The translations under genes were made by a program, and so were the position numbers. Below, piece after piece: positions 1-10,329 of a DNA stretch of 64,000 bases. Below the pieces are notes generated by a model. The model worked only from the letters and a program-made list of their open reading frames with translations, was not told the DNA's origin and made no database searches. Positions within the stretch are counted from its first letter, which is position 1. Every line of letters begins with the position of its first letter. Source of the stretch: Candidatus Sericytochromatia bacterium (lineage in GTDB: Bacteria > Cyanobacteriota > Sericytochromatia > UBA7694); the NCBI GenBank assembly GCA_018780035.1, contig JADMKE010000051.1:1-64000 (forward strand). Reading direction: 5' to 3'.

Positions 1-70
1 TTAATAATTATACTACGCTATTACTCGTTTTCAGGTTTTCCTACAGACTCGTTGGACAAATTAATTAACT

Positions 71-730
71 TTATTTATTTTCAGCATATTTTTCGGCAAT
101 AATCTTCATTCTGTTATCCAATTGATTATACTTTATTGGATTATCAACAAATAAATCAGCAGCAGCAATAACTTCAATAGGTTTATATCTTCTAGTAAAA
201 AGTTCAGATTCAAGTGCAGATCTTCTTTCCTGATTTAAAGTAGATCCATTCATTAAGCCTCTTCGCCATTGGACTGTTTCATTATCAGCAGTCCCCCAAG
301 TCGAAGTATCAATTAAATTTACTTGACAATACCTTAATGCTGCTAACGCAAAAGTTGAACATGAAATACCAGATAAACCCCTATCAATGCCGTTATATAA
401 TTTTGAATTAGGATCAAAAACATCTAAATGATCTGTAAATCCGTAAGGAATTCGGCTGGATCGGTTAGTTGAGTATAATAGCAGCAATTTTTCAAAAATA
501 ATTTCCGAATCAACTTCCGAAAAATCAAGTTCAACCCAGCCACATCTTTCATCAACTGGTTCAAGCAATAAAGATCCTGTAAAATGAAGTAAACGGCTTT
601 GATTAAATTCATTTTTTATAATTAATCCTGTATGATTCGCGTTATTTTCAATTTTAAAAATAACGCAAATAGATGAAATATTTCCAACAGGTTTTTCGTT
701 ATACAAAGTAAATTTAGAAGGTTGATTCAT
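71..730 (-). CDS. Hypothetical protein, possible permuted papain-like (NlpC/P60 or C92-type) hydrolase
   Basis: 219 aa from the ATG at 730; an in-frame ATG at 826 would overlap the upstream gene by 74 nt, so the internal start, 22 nt after that gene's stop, is preferred, although no clear Shine-Dalgarno (SD) precedes it. The protein shows an NHTGLII segment (His about residue 33), a second His at about 49 (LLHF) and a later GISCSTFALAAL segment (Cys about 124). The order His then Cys, with the Cys opening a helix, is what circularly permuted NlpC/P60 and YiiX-type cysteine hydrolases show; this is inference from pattern, not an established match. No signal peptide or membrane segment remains with this start. 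It is the last gene of an AT-rich three-gene operon whose base composition differs sharply from the rest of the window, suggesting horizontal acquisition. The substrate is unknown. Confidence 0.6.
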   Translation of the reverse strand: MNQPSKFTLYNEKPVGNISSICVIFKIENNANHTGLIIKNEFNQSRLLHFTGSLLLEPVDERCGWVELDFSEVDSEIIFEKLLLLYSTNRSSRIPYGFTDHLDVFDPNSKLYNGIDRGLSGISCSTFALAALRYCQVNLIDTSTWGTADNETVQWRRGLMNGSTLNQERRSALESELFTRRYKPIEVIAAADLFVDNPIKYNQLDNRMKIIAEKYAENK

Positions 731-752
731 GAAAAAAACATTAAAATAATTC

Positions 753-1445
753 TTAAGCCAAATTAAAAATAAGTTTCGAATGTCCCGGTGGATATTTCTC
801 AATAAATTTTTCCAATGAAACATCATAAAACTTTTTTCTGTTATTTAAACGATCTTTTGCATTGTATGAAATTGATAGTAGCGATAAAATAACGCTGTCA
901 GTAAGTATATTTATTAAAGAGGTAGCTTCAAGTAGAATATTGTCACAATTTTTGAATTCGTTGTTTAAAAATTCATCATCCATAAATTTCATGATGAATT
1001 TTGTGGCAAGTCTCTTATTTTTTCTTTGTAGTATAAGCAAATAAATCAGAAAGTCTAAAGCATCTTGGCGCTCGTTGATTTGTTTTTCAATAATTTCATC
1101 GCTATAAAATTGAGAGTCAATATCATTTGCCTTATTCTGATTCTTTTCCGAATGAATAGATCTATCAATCTCTTTTTGAATTAAAGCACTTGAATGATTA
1201 CTATTAATCGTTTGAAACCTTAGGTTGTATGAAGAAATTTTAGGTTCTTGGTTAGATACAAATATCTCTGTATCATTATTTATATCCGTAGTTCTATTTC
1301 TAAAGTATCTTCTATTTTTCAATAATTTACCATTGCTTCTATTTTGAAGAATTTCAACAATTCTAGTTGTAGAATTATCTCCATTTGCTTCTAATGGTAC
1401 AGTTGAATATTCATTCATTCTTTTAATTGGAGAGCGTACAGACAT
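753..1445 (-). CDS. Hypothetical protein, AT-rich operon
   Basis: 230 aa, not recognised. The N-terminal half (about 1-110) is hydrophilic, rich in Asn, Arg and Ser, and probably disordered. The C-terminal half is predicted helical, with two hydrophobic patches (ALDFLIYLLILQ, about 130-141, and LINILTDSVILSLLSIS, about 178-194) that look more like a buried helical bundle than clear membrane spans. The start at 1445 is supported by a strong AAGGAG five nt upstream, lying inside the last codons of the preceding gene (gap 2 nt), so the two are almost certainly co-translated. It is middle gene of the AT-rich cassette. With no family recognised, a structural or partner role next to the two flanking unknown proteins is all that can be inferred. 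Confidence 0.6.
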   Translation of the reverse strand: MSVRSPIKRMNEYSTVPLEANGDNSTTRIVEILQNRSNGKLLKNRRYFRNRTTDINNDTEIFVSNQEPKISSYNLRFQTINSNHSSALIQKEIDRSIHSEKNQNKANDIDSQFYSDEIIEKQINERQDALDFLIYLLILQRKNKRLATKFIMKFMDDEFLNNEFKNCDNILLEATSLINILTDSVILSLLSISYNAKDRLNNRKKFYDVSLEKFIEKYPPGHSKLIFNLA

Positions 1446-1447
1446 AA

Positions 1448-2218
1448 TTACTCCTTAAAATCACAGAATGGCGAATCAACTTTTCTTTGAGTAAACTTAA
1501 AAAACTCATCTAGTAAGTCAGAATAGTTTATTGATTTACTCTTAAATAATTCTTGATTAAGTTCGATTGAGGGAATTGAATTAATATCGTATTCTTGATG
1601 TAACAAAAATGTCTGCAATAAATGATCAGGATTGCCATCAATACTTTGATCAACTATGATCTTCTCAGCAGACATCTTAATAATCGCATTATATTTTATG
1701 TTTTCAAACGTTTGAGGTCTATTTATATTTAGAGTTACGTCAGAATCTGTATCTGGATTGATTTTAAATGGAAGAAGAGTAGAGTAATATTTATATAAGC
1801 TTGAGACAGAATCAAATTCTTTTCTTAGTTTAATACCTAATGCTAGTCTTTCTATTTTTACTTGAGGTCTATCTCGAAAAAAAGATAATATTGGATTAAT
1901 AAACTTAGCCTCAACCTCATCATTTTTGCAAATGTTCGGCAAGTAAATTTCATTAGAAGACATTAAGACATCTTCTTCATTAATTAAAGGAAGAACAAGT
2001 ATATCTACTCTATCTTTTCTTATTATTATTTTTAAGTTTGCATCATTTAGTTCGCCTTCTTGCTCATAAAAACCCATAATTGGTTTACCTTGTGTGTTTG
2101 AGGGAGCTTTATTGGTAAACAGAAAAAATGCAGAGTTTGGTTCAGGAAAAAAGGATTCGCCAGCAGCAAAAAATGCGGTGACCCTAATTTGTACGAATCC
2201 CCAGTTATTTAACTTCAC
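1448..2218 (-). CDS. Hypothetical protein, first gene of AT-rich operon
   Basis: 256 aa, not recognised. Starts with GTG at 2218; an AAAGGA lies about nine nt upstream, which decides the start. The sequence alternates short beta-like stretches (NLKIIIRKDRVDILVLPL, about 62-79) with helical parts, has no signal peptide, membrane helix or obvious catalytic motif, and looks like a soluble mixed alpha/beta protein. It leads the three-gene operon on the minus strand: the next gene begins 2 nt after its stop. Composition is strongly AT-rich, with codons such as AAT, ATT and TTA dominating, unlike the neighbouring core genes. A defence- or toxin-related cassette is possible by composition and layout but nothing in the sequence demonstrates it. 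Confidence 0.6.
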   Translation of the reverse strand: MKLNNWGFVQIRVTAFFAAGESFFPEPNSAFFLFTNKAPSNTQGKPIMGFYEQEGELNDANLKIIIRKDRVDILVLPLINEEDVLMSSNEIYLPNICKNDEVEAKFINPILSFFRDRPQVKIERLALGIKLRKEFDSVSSLYKYYSTLLPFKINPDTDSDVTLNINRPQTFENIKYNAIIKMSAEKIIVDQSIDGNPDHLLQTFLLHQEYDINSIPSIELNQELFKSKSINYSDLLDEFFKFTQRKVDSPFCDFKE

Positions 2219-2720
2219 TATAATGAATCCTTTAAACTATTGAAATGAACACTATAATCATACCAAAATCAAACCCACTGAAACAACGAGTCTATTTTAA
2301 ATCAACACTTTGAATCAGCTCTGTTTTTTTGAAAACCATATCTTGCGCCAGCCAAGATCATGCAGTTAGTTGGCCAGCCTGGCGGGATTTGCGCTATGAT
2401 AAAATGGTTCATAAGCGCTCCATTATTAGATTTGATGGCCGTTAGATCTGGATCATCTTCCATCTGAACATTTCACGCGATCCCAGGTAACCCGAAAGAG
2501 GCAAAACGGCCCCCACCAATCACAGGCGGCAAAGCGAAACGCTTCAATCATACATTTTTTACGCTTGCGATTCAAGCCGGGGGATGCAAAGCTTAAAGCC
2601 GATTTAACACCACAAAACAGACCTTTTTATGTATTTATTTTGTCACAATTGCAAGAATTAAAGCCCAAATCTCAGAATCCGAATTTTGCTGCTTAACCAG
2701 ATCTGGATGAACCAAGCCAC
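2219..2720. other. Intergenic stretch with no recognisable gene
   Basis: About 500 bases between the AT-rich operon and the terminator of the next gene. A 60-codon open frame (2635-2817) crosses the terminator and has no SD, so it is not called. No RNA gene, strong promoter or repeat was seen. The composition changes from AT-rich to balanced within this stretch, so it probably contains the right-hand boundary of the acquired segment; no insertion sequence or attachment-site repeat was recognised there. Confidence 0.5.
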
Positions 2721-2745
2721 AAAAAAAACTCCCCTCAAGGGGGAG
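2721..2745 (-). terminator. Rho-independent terminator
   Basis: Read on the minus strand, a stem of CTCCCC pairing with GGGGAG around a short loop is followed directly by eight T residues. It lies about 45 nt after the stop of the small protein ending at 2789 and terminates that transcript. Confidence 0.85.
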
Positions 2746-2788
2746 CGCTGCTGAACTCAGGGAGTCGGGAGACTGTTTGATCGCCGTT

Positions 2789-3118
2789 TTAGCCAAAGGC
2801 GGCGAGACCGTCACCAATGCCTTCGAGCACTGACAAAATCAGGGTTTTGGTGCCAGAAGACTTGGATTGCATTTGGCTGGGGCTGCTTTGATCCACCATT
2901 TTGGAAAAAAGTTCGGGGCCGATCATCGAAGGGCCTGAAGAAATGCCGCAGCCTTTCATTTGGCCGGCACGGGCGGCCAATTGCTTGGCTTCACCCGAGA
3001 GCGGAGCGGGGCCAGTGGAAATCCCCTGAGAGCGAGAGATTTGAGCGGGCGGAAACCCGGCACCCATCCGGGGCATGGGTTGAATCGCTTGCATTCCAAA
3101 ACCGCCTTGAATTTGCAT
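2789..3118 (-). CDS. Small Met/Gln/Gly-rich hypothetical protein
   Basis: 109 aa from the ATG at 3118, preceded by AAAGG about nine nt upstream; an upstream in-frame ATG at 3157 lacks an SD and is not used. The N-terminus (MQIQGGFGMQAIQPMPRMG) is low-complexity, the middle is rich in Ser, Pro and Ala, and the C-terminus ends in a short hydrophobic helix (LILSVLEGIGDGLAAFG). There is no signal peptide. No family recognised. It is a single-gene unit with its own terminator. A loosely similar style (Gly-rich start, Met/Gln/Ser-rich tail, no signal) is seen in the protein encoded at 46005-46880, but no alignable homology was established. Confidence 0.65.
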   Translation of the reverse strand: MQIQGGFGMQAIQPMPRMGAGFPPAQISRSQGISTGPAPLSGEAKQLAARAGQMKGCGISSGPSMIGPELFSKMVDQSSPSQMQSKSSGTKTLILSVLEGIGDGLAAFG

Positions 3119-3222
3119 GGTGAAAACCTTTCTTACTGTCTGATTAATTTTAAGCATAAAAGACCCACTTAGAGATTTACTGAGGGCCAGCTTAAAATTT
3201 GCTAAAAATCAGAATCTAAAAA

Positions 3223-4365
3223 TCAGAGCTGCGGGCTGAGGGGAAAGGTCACAAAGAAGCAGGCACCCTGGCCCAATTGGCTTGTACAGCCGATGGTGCC
3301 AGACATGGCTTCGACCAGTTTTTTGCTGATCGAGAGCCCCAAGCCACTGGAGTGTTCGCCCCCCGTGGGCTTGGCACTCAAACGCATAAATTTTTCAAAG
3401 AGCTGGGCCTGATCGGCCTCACTTAAACCGGGCCCCTGATCGCGCACCTGCAGGCAGACCCGTTGTCCCTCTTGCTGCAGCCGGATCGCGATCTCACTCT
3501 GGGGCGGAGAAAACTTCAGCGCATTGGACAAGAGGTTTTCCAACACCTGCCGCACCCGCAAGGGGTCGGCAACAATCCAAGCACTCTCGGTCTCCCAAGT
3601 GCTGTTTAGGCTCTGCCCCTTGGCTTGGGCCTTTTCCTGGTATTCAGCACAGACATCCTGAACCAAAGGCAGCAGGTCAAAGCGCTGAAGCTCAGGGGTC
3701 AACTCGCCCTGTTCCAATTTATTCAAATCGAGCAGGTCTTCTATCAAGCGAAACATGCGCTTGCCTGCTTTGGTAATCAGGCGACCCATTTCACGGGCTT
3801 TGTCTTCGGAGAGGGTGCGCGATTCCATATAGCGCGAAAAGAGCAAAATACTGCTCAGGGGGTTTTTTAAATCGTGGGAGACCATGCCCAAAAACTCGTC
3901 TTTGACCTGGCCCAAATGCTGAAAAAAGCGATTCGAGGCCTGCAATTGATGGTTCAAGGCCTTGAGCTGATCCTGGGCCTGCTTGAGCTGCAAATGGGTG
4001 CGCACACGGGCAAAGAGTTCTTGGGGCTCAAAGGGCTTGGAGATATAATCGACGCCGCCGACATCAAAGCCTTTGACTTTGTCATGTAATTCGTCGTTGG
4101 CGCTGATAAACAAAACAGGTATATCTGCCGTCTCGGGCATGGCCTTGAGTTGGCGGCAGACTTCGTAGCCATCCATTTCAGGCATATTGATATCCAAGAG
4201 AATCAGGTCGGGTTTTTGTTTCTGAACGGTATTCAAGGCGCGAGCGCCATTATTGGCAGGCCGCGTCTCATAGCCCTGTTCACTCAAAAGCGTGATCAAC
4301 AGCCTTAGATTATTGGGATTGTCATCGACAATCAGAATATAACCAGAAAGTGTGTTTGCATCCAT
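3223..4365 (-). CDS. Response regulator-histidine kinase (REC-HisKA-HATPase)
   Basis: 380 aa soluble signalling protein. The receiver domain is N-terminal (about 8-125): acidic pair in LIVDDNPNNL, phospho-acceptor Asp at about 58 (LILLDINMPEMDG) and conserved Lys at about 110 (SKPFEP). A short coiled coil (about 125-160) joins it to a HisKA domain with His at about 164 (MVSHDLKNPL). An HATPase domain follows with N-box ENLLSNALKF, G1 box DQGPGLSEAD and G2 box GLGLSISKKL. All key residues are present. A receiver placed before the kinase usually means phosphorylation by another kinase modulates this one; the obvious partner is the giant hybrid kinase whose stop lies 9 nt upstream in the same operon. 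No membrane segment, so it acts in the cytoplasm. Confidence 0.93.
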   Translation of the reverse strand: MDANTLSGYILIVDDNPNNLRLLITLLSEQGYETRPANNGARALNTVQKQKPDLILLDINMPEMDGYEVCRQLKAMPETADIPVLFISANDELHDKVKGFDVGGVDYISKPFEPQELFARVRTHLQLKQAQDQLKALNHQLQASNRFFQHLGQVKDEFLGMVSHDLKNPLSSILLFSRYMESRTLSEDKAREMGRLITKAGKRMFRLIEDLLDLNKLEQGELTPELQRFDLLPLVQDVCAEYQEKAQAKGQSLNSTWETESAWIVADPLRVRQVLENLLSNALKFSPPQSEIAIRLQQEGQRVCLQVRDQGPGLSEADQAQLFEKFMRLSAKPTGGEHSSGLGLSISKKLVEAMSGTIGCTSQLGQGACFFVTFPLSPQL

Positions 4366-4374
4366 AGGGGTAGT

Positions 4375-7300
4375 TTAAACGCTCTCGGCTGCGTTTAAAA
4401 GATCCAGGATCAGATCATAGTCAAAACAGGCCGCCGCATCTTGTAAAACCTGGGCCAGTTCATCAGAACTAAGCCGGAGTTCGGCAATTAAATCGTCAAT
4501 GGCCTCCATCTGAGCAGATTCTGTCGCCTCTCGCAGGGCTTGGCGCAGGGCCAAAGGCACAGTATGCAAGGCCTTGGCAATTTGTTCGGGGGTCCAGCTT
4601 GTATTGGGTTGCAGCGAAGCGCTGTCGCTTTCAGCATAGCGGTAGATCACTGGCAAAAACTTGGCGATCACCGCCAAAACGCTCTCTTCGCTCACGGGTT
4701 TGCGCAAGAAGTCTTGGCACCCAGCGGCCAGCACCTCTTGGCGTTGATCTTCAAAAGCACTGGCTGTCACCGCCACCACCACAGGTTGTTCGGGCCAGGA
4801 TTGGCTCTCGCTCATGAGTCTGGACGTGGCCAGGTAGCCATCCATCACGGGCATACGCATATCCATCAAAACCAGGTGGGGGCGGAACGTCTCGGCCAAA
4901 GCCAATCCCACTTGGCCATTGCCTGCCTGGGCCAATTCAAATCCCAAGGGGGCCAAATAATGCTGCAAAAGGGCCCGGTTATTGGCGTCATCATCGACAA
5001 TCAAAATACGCCAGGCTTTTTGCCCGGCTTGCAGCCCAATCACTTTTTGCACAGCATTGTGGGGCAAGGGCTCGATTTGGGCCAGGAGCAAAGGCAGTTC
5101 AAAGGCAAAACAGGAACCCTTGCCCAAACTGCTGGAGACCGAAAGAGTGCCGCCCATTTTTTTGATCAGGTTTTGGCTGATCGACAAACCCAGGCCCACC
5201 CCCTCGCGGAAGCCTTCAGCCTGCTCAGCCTGCATAAAAGGCTCAAAAATGGCATTTAAATCTGCTTCGCCAATGCCTGTTCCACTGTCGCTGATCTCAA
5301 AACAGAGACGCGGCTCAGGACCCGACAGTTCTTTGGCAAACACAGCCAAATGCACCCAACCTTGAGGGGTGTATTTGATCCCATTGGTTAAAAAATTGAT
5401 CAAGAGTTGGCGCAGTTTTTGGGCATCGGCACGAATGGCCCTGGGCACAGCCGGATCAATCGTCATTTCCAGCTTAAGCCCTTTGCTCGTGGCCTTGAGC
5501 AGCAGCATATTTTGCAATTCGCGCAGCAGGGCGTGTAAGTCAAAATCTGTCAGCTCAAACTGGGTCGTGCCCGCTTCAATTTTGGCCATTTCCAGGGTGT
5601 CGTTGATCAAGGTCAGCAAATGTTCGCCACTGTGAACCACAATATCCAGTTTTTCTGCATCGTCAGGGGGCAGGGCTTTGTTCTGTTGCAAAAGCCGCGA
5701 AAAACCAATAATGGCATTGAGAGGCGTGCGAATTTCGTGGCTCATATTGGCCAAAAAACGACTTTTGGCCTGGTTTGCCACCTCAGCGCCCTCTTTGGCC
5801 AGCATCAATTCGGCGGTGCGGGCCGAGACCTTTTCTTCGAGCAAAATATTTTGTTCGCGCATCAGCCGATAGAGCTGGGCATTTTCGAGCGAAATCGAGG
5901 CCTGGCTGGAGAGCACATTCAGGGTTTGGATATGCTCCGCTGTAAAGGCCCCCGGCGTGAGGTTGTTTTCCATATACAAAACCCCCTGCAATTGTCCCTG
6001 TTTGAGCAGGGGCAAACAGAGCAGCGAACGGGTCTGCTGCTCTAAGATATAGCTGTCTTGCATAAAGTCGCCCTGTTGGCAGGCATTTTCGAGCAAGACA
6101 CTGGACTGGGTGCGCAAGACATAATTGACGACGCCCTGGGCCAGCAAACGGGTTTCAGCCAAAGCCTGAGAGCCAATTGTCACCCCCCCTTCGGCCCCAG
6201 CCCAGGCTTCGATATACCAATCCGGGCTTTCGGGCTTGGGCAAGAGCAAAACCGCTTTTTGCGCCCCAGCATTTTCCATCACAATCAGCAGCAGTTTTTC
6301 GAGCAGGGAATTGAGTTCAACCGCTTCGGAGAGGGCCTGCGAGGCTTTGATCAGGCTGAGTAGATCGAGGTGACTGGTTTCCAAACTGGCGGGAGAGGTC
6401 GTCCGGCCGCCAAAAACCCGCTCGATATCCGCCTGCGAAAGCTGTGAGACCAAACTTGGGAACTCCCTTTCGAGACGGCTGAGCAAAGCCAAGGCTCCCC
6501 ACTGCAAATAGCCGCGATGAGCGGCACTGAGATAGACCAGCGCCAAACGGGTTTGCTTTTCCTCAAAACAGGCCTGGCCTGCGAGATGATTGCCCAAGGC
6601 CTGAACATGTTGAAAACCATGGGTTTCTGCCGCTTGAATCGCCGCATCATAGCTCTTCAAGGCCCCGAGGAAATCCTTTTCCAAATGCTGTTTTTCGGCC
6701 TTTAAAAGCAGGTAATTGTGTTCAAAATTGACAGGGGCTAATTGGGCCCAAAATGCAAAGCGTTTGAAGATTTTAGCCAGTGCTGTTCGGGCCTTATGAG
6801 CTGAAGATCCGTCAGGAAAAACACCTTTTTGGAGTGCTTTAATCCACGTCAAGCCAGCATAAAAAGAGCCATCGATACAATAAAGGAGGGTTTGGCTCCG
6901 ATCAAACGAAGCCGTGGCTGGCAGCAAAATCCGCAGAGCAAAATCAAAGTTGCCCAAAAGATAGGCACTGCGCAGATGTATAGCATAATAATGGGAAAGC
7001 AAGAGCGGAGAATCGGCATGGGTTTTTAACAAGTCCGGATTAAACAGTGCCTCAATTTGAGCCACCTGTTCGGGATGGGTAAATGTCAGCAGGGGTTCAA
7101 TCATGGCATCAAGTAACATCTCTTGATGTAATTTTCGGTGTTCAGAGGCCAAAAGCGGAAAATAACTCAACCCCTCTTGGTAGAGTTCTTTAAGCGGGGT
7201 GCCTTTGACAAAACCAAAACTCATCAAGAAATAGATATTATAGGCCGCATACATCAAATTGCCTTCGGCTTTGAGCAGAGCCAAACCGGCTTGAAAACCA

Positions 7301-10300
7301 TTGATACTGAATTGCAAATGCTTATAAAAAGGGCTTAAAAGCAATCCTTCAGCAGAATAGACCTTGTTTTTTAAAATCGGATTGGCTGAGCGTTCAGCCA
7401 ATCTCAGGGCCAATTGGGCAAATTGCCGCCCGGAGGCATAATCACCAAAGAGTTGCTGGCGAGAGGCCCCATAAAAGACATAAGCCAAAGCACTGATGTC
7501 GGCATTGCCTTTTTCGAGCGAAAGCTTGACCAATTTGGCTACGACCAAGCCAAACAAGAGCTTCTGATCAGCCGCCATCAGGATATCCAAAGAGGTGCCC
7601 AGCAACTGTGCCAGCACCAGCGAATGGGGATCGGTCATTTCGGGCAAGTCTGCCAAGCGTTGAATATCGCGCCCTTTTAAGCGCTGTTTCAATGCGAGCG
7701 AGGCGCGTCCAAATTGCAGGACCTGTTGCCAAGTCTGGCGGGGCGGGTCTTCGCCCAACGCTTCGAGGGCATTTAAAAAGACGACGATGGCCTCTTTGTA
7801 ACGGCGTTGCTGCGAATAGAGGGTCAGTTGCAAATAAAAAACCCGAACCCGATCTTGGGGCGTTCGGGCCTCTTTTAACAGCCGGGGATAGAGAAGTTCA
7901 CCGCGCTCATTTTGACCGATGACAAAGGTCGCTTCGATCTGCAAGAGCGATAATTCAAACACCAAGTCATATTCACGTTGCCAAGCGGCTTCTGTCAAAA
8001 GCGCCAAACCAATGCCTGTCAGTTCCAAGACATCGTCATAGGCCGCTGAGCGGCGGCTGTGTTGGGCGGCCCAGAGATTCAATTGGGCCAAATGCCTTTT
8101 TTCAGCGGGGTCTTGCAAAAGCAAACGCCCCAAATTGAGGTGATAAACCCGCTCAAAATTCAGGCTCTGCAGATCGTCTTCTGCCGTGCTGTCAAGCAAT
8201 AAACGCCCGATCCTTAAATGCACCTCGGGGCGCTCCGAAGCGCTGAGCAAGGCATAAGCCGCCTGTTGCACCCGATCATGCAAAAAACGACAGGGCAAAA
8301 TGCCTTTGGGTGCGTTGACAGAGACCAATAACCCGGCGTCTGAAAGTGCTTGGAATGCGGTTTGAACCGCTAAAGTGGACAAAGCAGCCGCTTGGCCTGC
8401 CACCGAGGCATCAAAATGATTGCCGAGGCAGGCCCCCCACTTGAGCAAGGTCTGGGCTCCGGCAGGCAGGGTTTGAATGGTTTCGGTTAAAAGCGAGACC
8501 ACATTGTCTGTCACATTTTGAGCCTGGATATCTGCCAATTTCCAGCACCACTGCTGATCTGAAAGCGAGAAATAGAGCAACCCCTGGCGGTGTAAATCAT
8601 AGAGGAATTGATGCACAAAAAAAGCATTGCCCTGGGTTTTTTGAAAGACCCAATGGGCCAATTCTGCCGTATCCGCGAGTGGCAAGACCAGGGTGTCTGA
8701 CAAAAGAGCTGCGATCTGGTTCGCTTGTAAATTTTCGAGCCGAATCTGTTCGGGAGCGCGATTTTCTGCCGCTAATTCAGCCACAATTTGGTTCAAGAGA
8801 TGGTCTTGGGATGTTTCATTATCACGGTAGGCGCCAATCAGCAAAAGTCCGGGCAAAACCGGCTCCAAGGCCAAATCTTTGAGCAAATTCAAAGAGGCAC
8901 GATCCCCCCATTGCAAATCGTCAATAAAAATCACCAAAGGGCGCTCCAGGCTGGCCAAGACCTCGATCAGCCGTTTGAGCAGGTGCCGAATCCGACTTTG
9001 TTCTTCGTGGGGCTCTAAGTCAACCACATCCGGTTGTGCTCCCAACAAATGCCGCAGGGCAGGGATCATGTCGATCACCACTTGGGCCGAACTGCCCAAG
9101 GCATTCAAGACACGCTCGCGCCATTTTGCAACATTTTCAGGGCTCTCGGTGAGAATCTGTTGCACAAAATGGGTAATCCCCTGAACAAAAGCCGAATAAG
9201 GCAGGTGTTTTTGGTATTGATCGTATTTGCCTGCAAAAATAAAAAAGCCGTGGAGTTCAAACAGGGGCTGTTGAATCTCGTGCACCAAAAAGGACTTGCC
9301 CGAGCCCGAGGGCCCGGCAATCAAGACCACCTGGGCGGGTTGTTCGGGAGAGACTTGTAAGGATTGAAAGCCCCCCAAAAGTGTTTTGACCTCGGCCTCT
9401 CGCCCATAGAGCCTGACAGGAATTTTGAGATTTTGCCGGGATTCCGACTCACCCGGTTGAAATGTCAACAAAGCAGCAGCCTGTTCTGCACGAGCAGCAA
9501 TAAAACTCAAGTCATCGAACAGCCCTTGTGCCGACTGGTAGCGGTGCTCGGGGTGTTTGGCCAGGAGTTTTAAGATCACCTTCGAAAGAGACTGCAAAAC
9601 GGGGCTGGGGTTCTGAAGCAGGGATTCTGGTGCCAGGGGCGTTTTGGCAAGATGGGCATAGATCATGCCCAATTCATCCTCTGCGACAAAGGGCAATTGC
9701 CCGGTTAGGAGTTCGTAAAGTGTCACACCCAAGGCATAGAGGTCACTGCGTTGATCGACCTTTTGTGAGGTGCGCCCTGTCTGCTCGGGTGAAAGATAGG
9801 CCCAGGTTCCCGTCAGGAGCGCGGAGGGGATCTCCGCCGCATGGCGATGTGAAAGCCCCAAGCCAAAGTCAATCAGTTTAAGGGTCAGGCTTTCCGGCTC
9901 AATCAAGATATTTTGGGGATTGAGGTCCTGATGAATCACCCCTTGGGCATGAATCTCTCCCAAAGCCTGGGCCAATTGCAGGGCAATGTGCAAAAAAAGG
10001 GCTTCGGATTTGGGCGTTTCAAAGTAGGCACTCAAGGTTTGCCCTGATACATATTCGAGTAATAGGGCTGGTTTTCCTTGCCATTGGCTGCGTTGCAGGG
10101 CCCGTCTGACAAAGACACTGTTCAAATCTTGGGTGAGATTGTATTCGTTGTTCAACGCTTCCAATTGGGCTTGAGACGGCAACTCCGCACTCAAGACCTT
10201 GAGCACCACAGGTTCGGAATAATCTGGGCTGTGAAAAAGATAGAGTTGAGAATAGGGCCGCTGGCACAAGAGCACAGGTGGATTCATGGGCAGATTTGCT

Positions 10301-10308
10301 GCCAACAC
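4375..10308 (-). CDS. Giant Ser/Thr kinase-AAA ATPase-GAF-histidine kinase-receiver hybrid
   Basis: 1977 aa, cytoplasmic. Domain order: Ser/Thr protein kinase (about 10-275) with ATP-site Lys about 37 (VVLKVL), catalytic loop HQDLNPQN about 126-133 and DFG about 147; AAA-type ATPase (about 295-560) with Walker A GPSGSGKS (about 332) and Walker [12 protein letters not shown]; a long helical TPR-like region (about 690-1280); GAF domain (about 1340-1475); HisKA with His about 1523 ([11 protein letters not shown]); HATPase with N-box [13 protein letters not shown]; receiver with Asp about 1816 ([11 protein letters not shown]); and a short helical tail. In the catalytic loop the usual HRD...K is HQD...N, as commonly seen in this Hstk-type family known from cyanobacteria. 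GTG start at 10308 gives a 21 nt gap to the regulator upstream; an ATG at codon 8 is an alternative and neither has a strong SD. Likely integrates several inputs and phosphorylates its operon partners. Confidence 0.92.
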   Translation of the reverse strand: MLAANLPMNPPVLLCQRPYSQLYLFHSPDYSEPVVLKVLSAELPSQAQLEALNNEYNLTQDLNSVFVRRALQRSQWQGKPALLLEYVSGQTLSAYFETPKSEALFLHIALQLAQALGEIHAQGVIHQDLNPQNILIEPESLTLKLIDFGLGLSHRHAAEIPSALLTGTWAYLSPEQTGRTSQKVDQRSDLYALGVTLYELLTGQLPFVAEDELGMIYAHLAKTPLAPESLLQNPSPVLQSLSKVILKLLAKHPEHRYQSAQGLFDDLSFIAARAEQAAALLTFQPGESESRQNLKIPVRLYGREAEVKTLLGGFQSLQVSPEQPAQVVLIAGPSGSGKSFLVHEIQQPLFELHGFFIFAGKYDQYQKHLPYSAFVQGITHFVQQILTESPENVAKWRERVLNALGSSAQVVIDMIPALRHLLGAQPDVVDLEPHEEQSRIRHLLKRLIEVLASLERPLVIFIDDLQWGDRASLNLLKDLALEPVLPGLLLIGAYRDNETSQDHLLNQIVAELAAENRAPEQIRLENLQANQIAALLSDTLVLPLADTAELAHWVFQKTQGNAFFVHQFLYDLHRQGLLYFSLSDQQWCWKLADIQAQNVTDNVVSLLTETIQTLPAGAQTLLKWGACLGNHFDASVAGQAAALSTLAVQTAFQALSDAGLLVSVNAPKGILPCRFLHDRVQQAAYALLSASERPEVHLRIGRLLLDSTAEDDLQSLNFERVYHLNLGRLLLQDPAEKRHLAQLNLWAAQHSRRSAAYDDVLELTGIGLALLTEAAWQREYDLVFELSLLQIEATFVIGQNERGELLYPRLLKEARTPQDRVRVFYLQLTLYSQQRRYKEAIVVFLNALEALGEDPPRQTWQQVLQFGRASLALKQRLKGRDIQRLADLPEMTDPHSLVLAQLLGTSLDILMAADQKLLFGLVVAKLVKLSLEKGNADISALAYVFYGASRQQLFGDYASGRQFAQLALRLAERSANPILKNKVYSAEGLLLSPFYKHLQFSINGFQAGLALLKAEGNLMYAAYNIYFLMSFGFVKGTPLKELYQEGLSYFPLLASEHRKLHQEMLLDAMIEPLLTFTHPEQVAQIEALFNPDLLKTHADSPLLLSHYYAIHLRSAYLLGNFDFALRILLPATASFDRSQTLLYCIDGSFYAGLTWIKALQKGVFPDGSSAHKARTALAKIFKRFAFWAQLAPVNFEHNYLLLKAEKQHLEKDFLGALKSYDAAIQAAETHGFQHVQALGNHLAGQACFEEKQTRLALVYLSAAHRGYLQWGALALLSRLEREFPSLVSQLSQADIERVFGGRTTSPASLETSHLDLLSLIKASQALSEAVELNSLLEKLLLIVMENAGAQKAVLLLPKPESPDWYIEAWAGAEGGVTIGSQALAETRLLAQGVVNYVLRTQSSVLLENACQQGDFMQDSYILEQQTRSLLCLPLLKQGQLQGVLYMENNLTPGAFTAEHIQTLNVLSSQASISLENAQLYRLMREQNILLEEKVSARTAELMLAKEGAEVANQAKSRFLANMSHEIRTPLNAIIGFSRLLQQNKALPPDDAEKLDIVVHSGEHLLTLINDTLEMAKIEAGTTQFELTDFDLHALLRELQNMLLLKATSKGLKLEMTIDPAVPRAIRADAQKLRQLLINFLTNGIKYTPQGWVHLAVFAKELSGPEPRLCFEISDSGTGIGEADLNAIFEPFMQAEQAEGFREGVGLGLSISQNLIKKMGGTLSVSSSLGKGSCFAFELPLLLAQIEPLPHNAVQKVIGLQAGQKAWRILIVDDDANNRALLQHYLAPLGFELAQAGNGQVGLALAETFRPHLVLMDMRMPVMDGYLATSRLMSESQSWPEQPVVVAVTASAFEDQRQEVLAAGCQDFLRKPVSEESVLAVIAKFLPVIYRYAESDSASLQPNTSWTPEQIAKALHTVPLALRQALREATESAQMEAIDDLIAELRLSSDELAQVLQDAAACFDYDLILDLLNAAESV

Positions 10309-10329
10309 TGGGTAAATCCCAAAATGGCC

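Noticed and set aside
2635-2817. 60-codon minus-strand frame after the small Met/Gln-rich protein
   Set aside because: Spans the rho-independent terminator, lacks an SD and overlaps the preceding gene's end.
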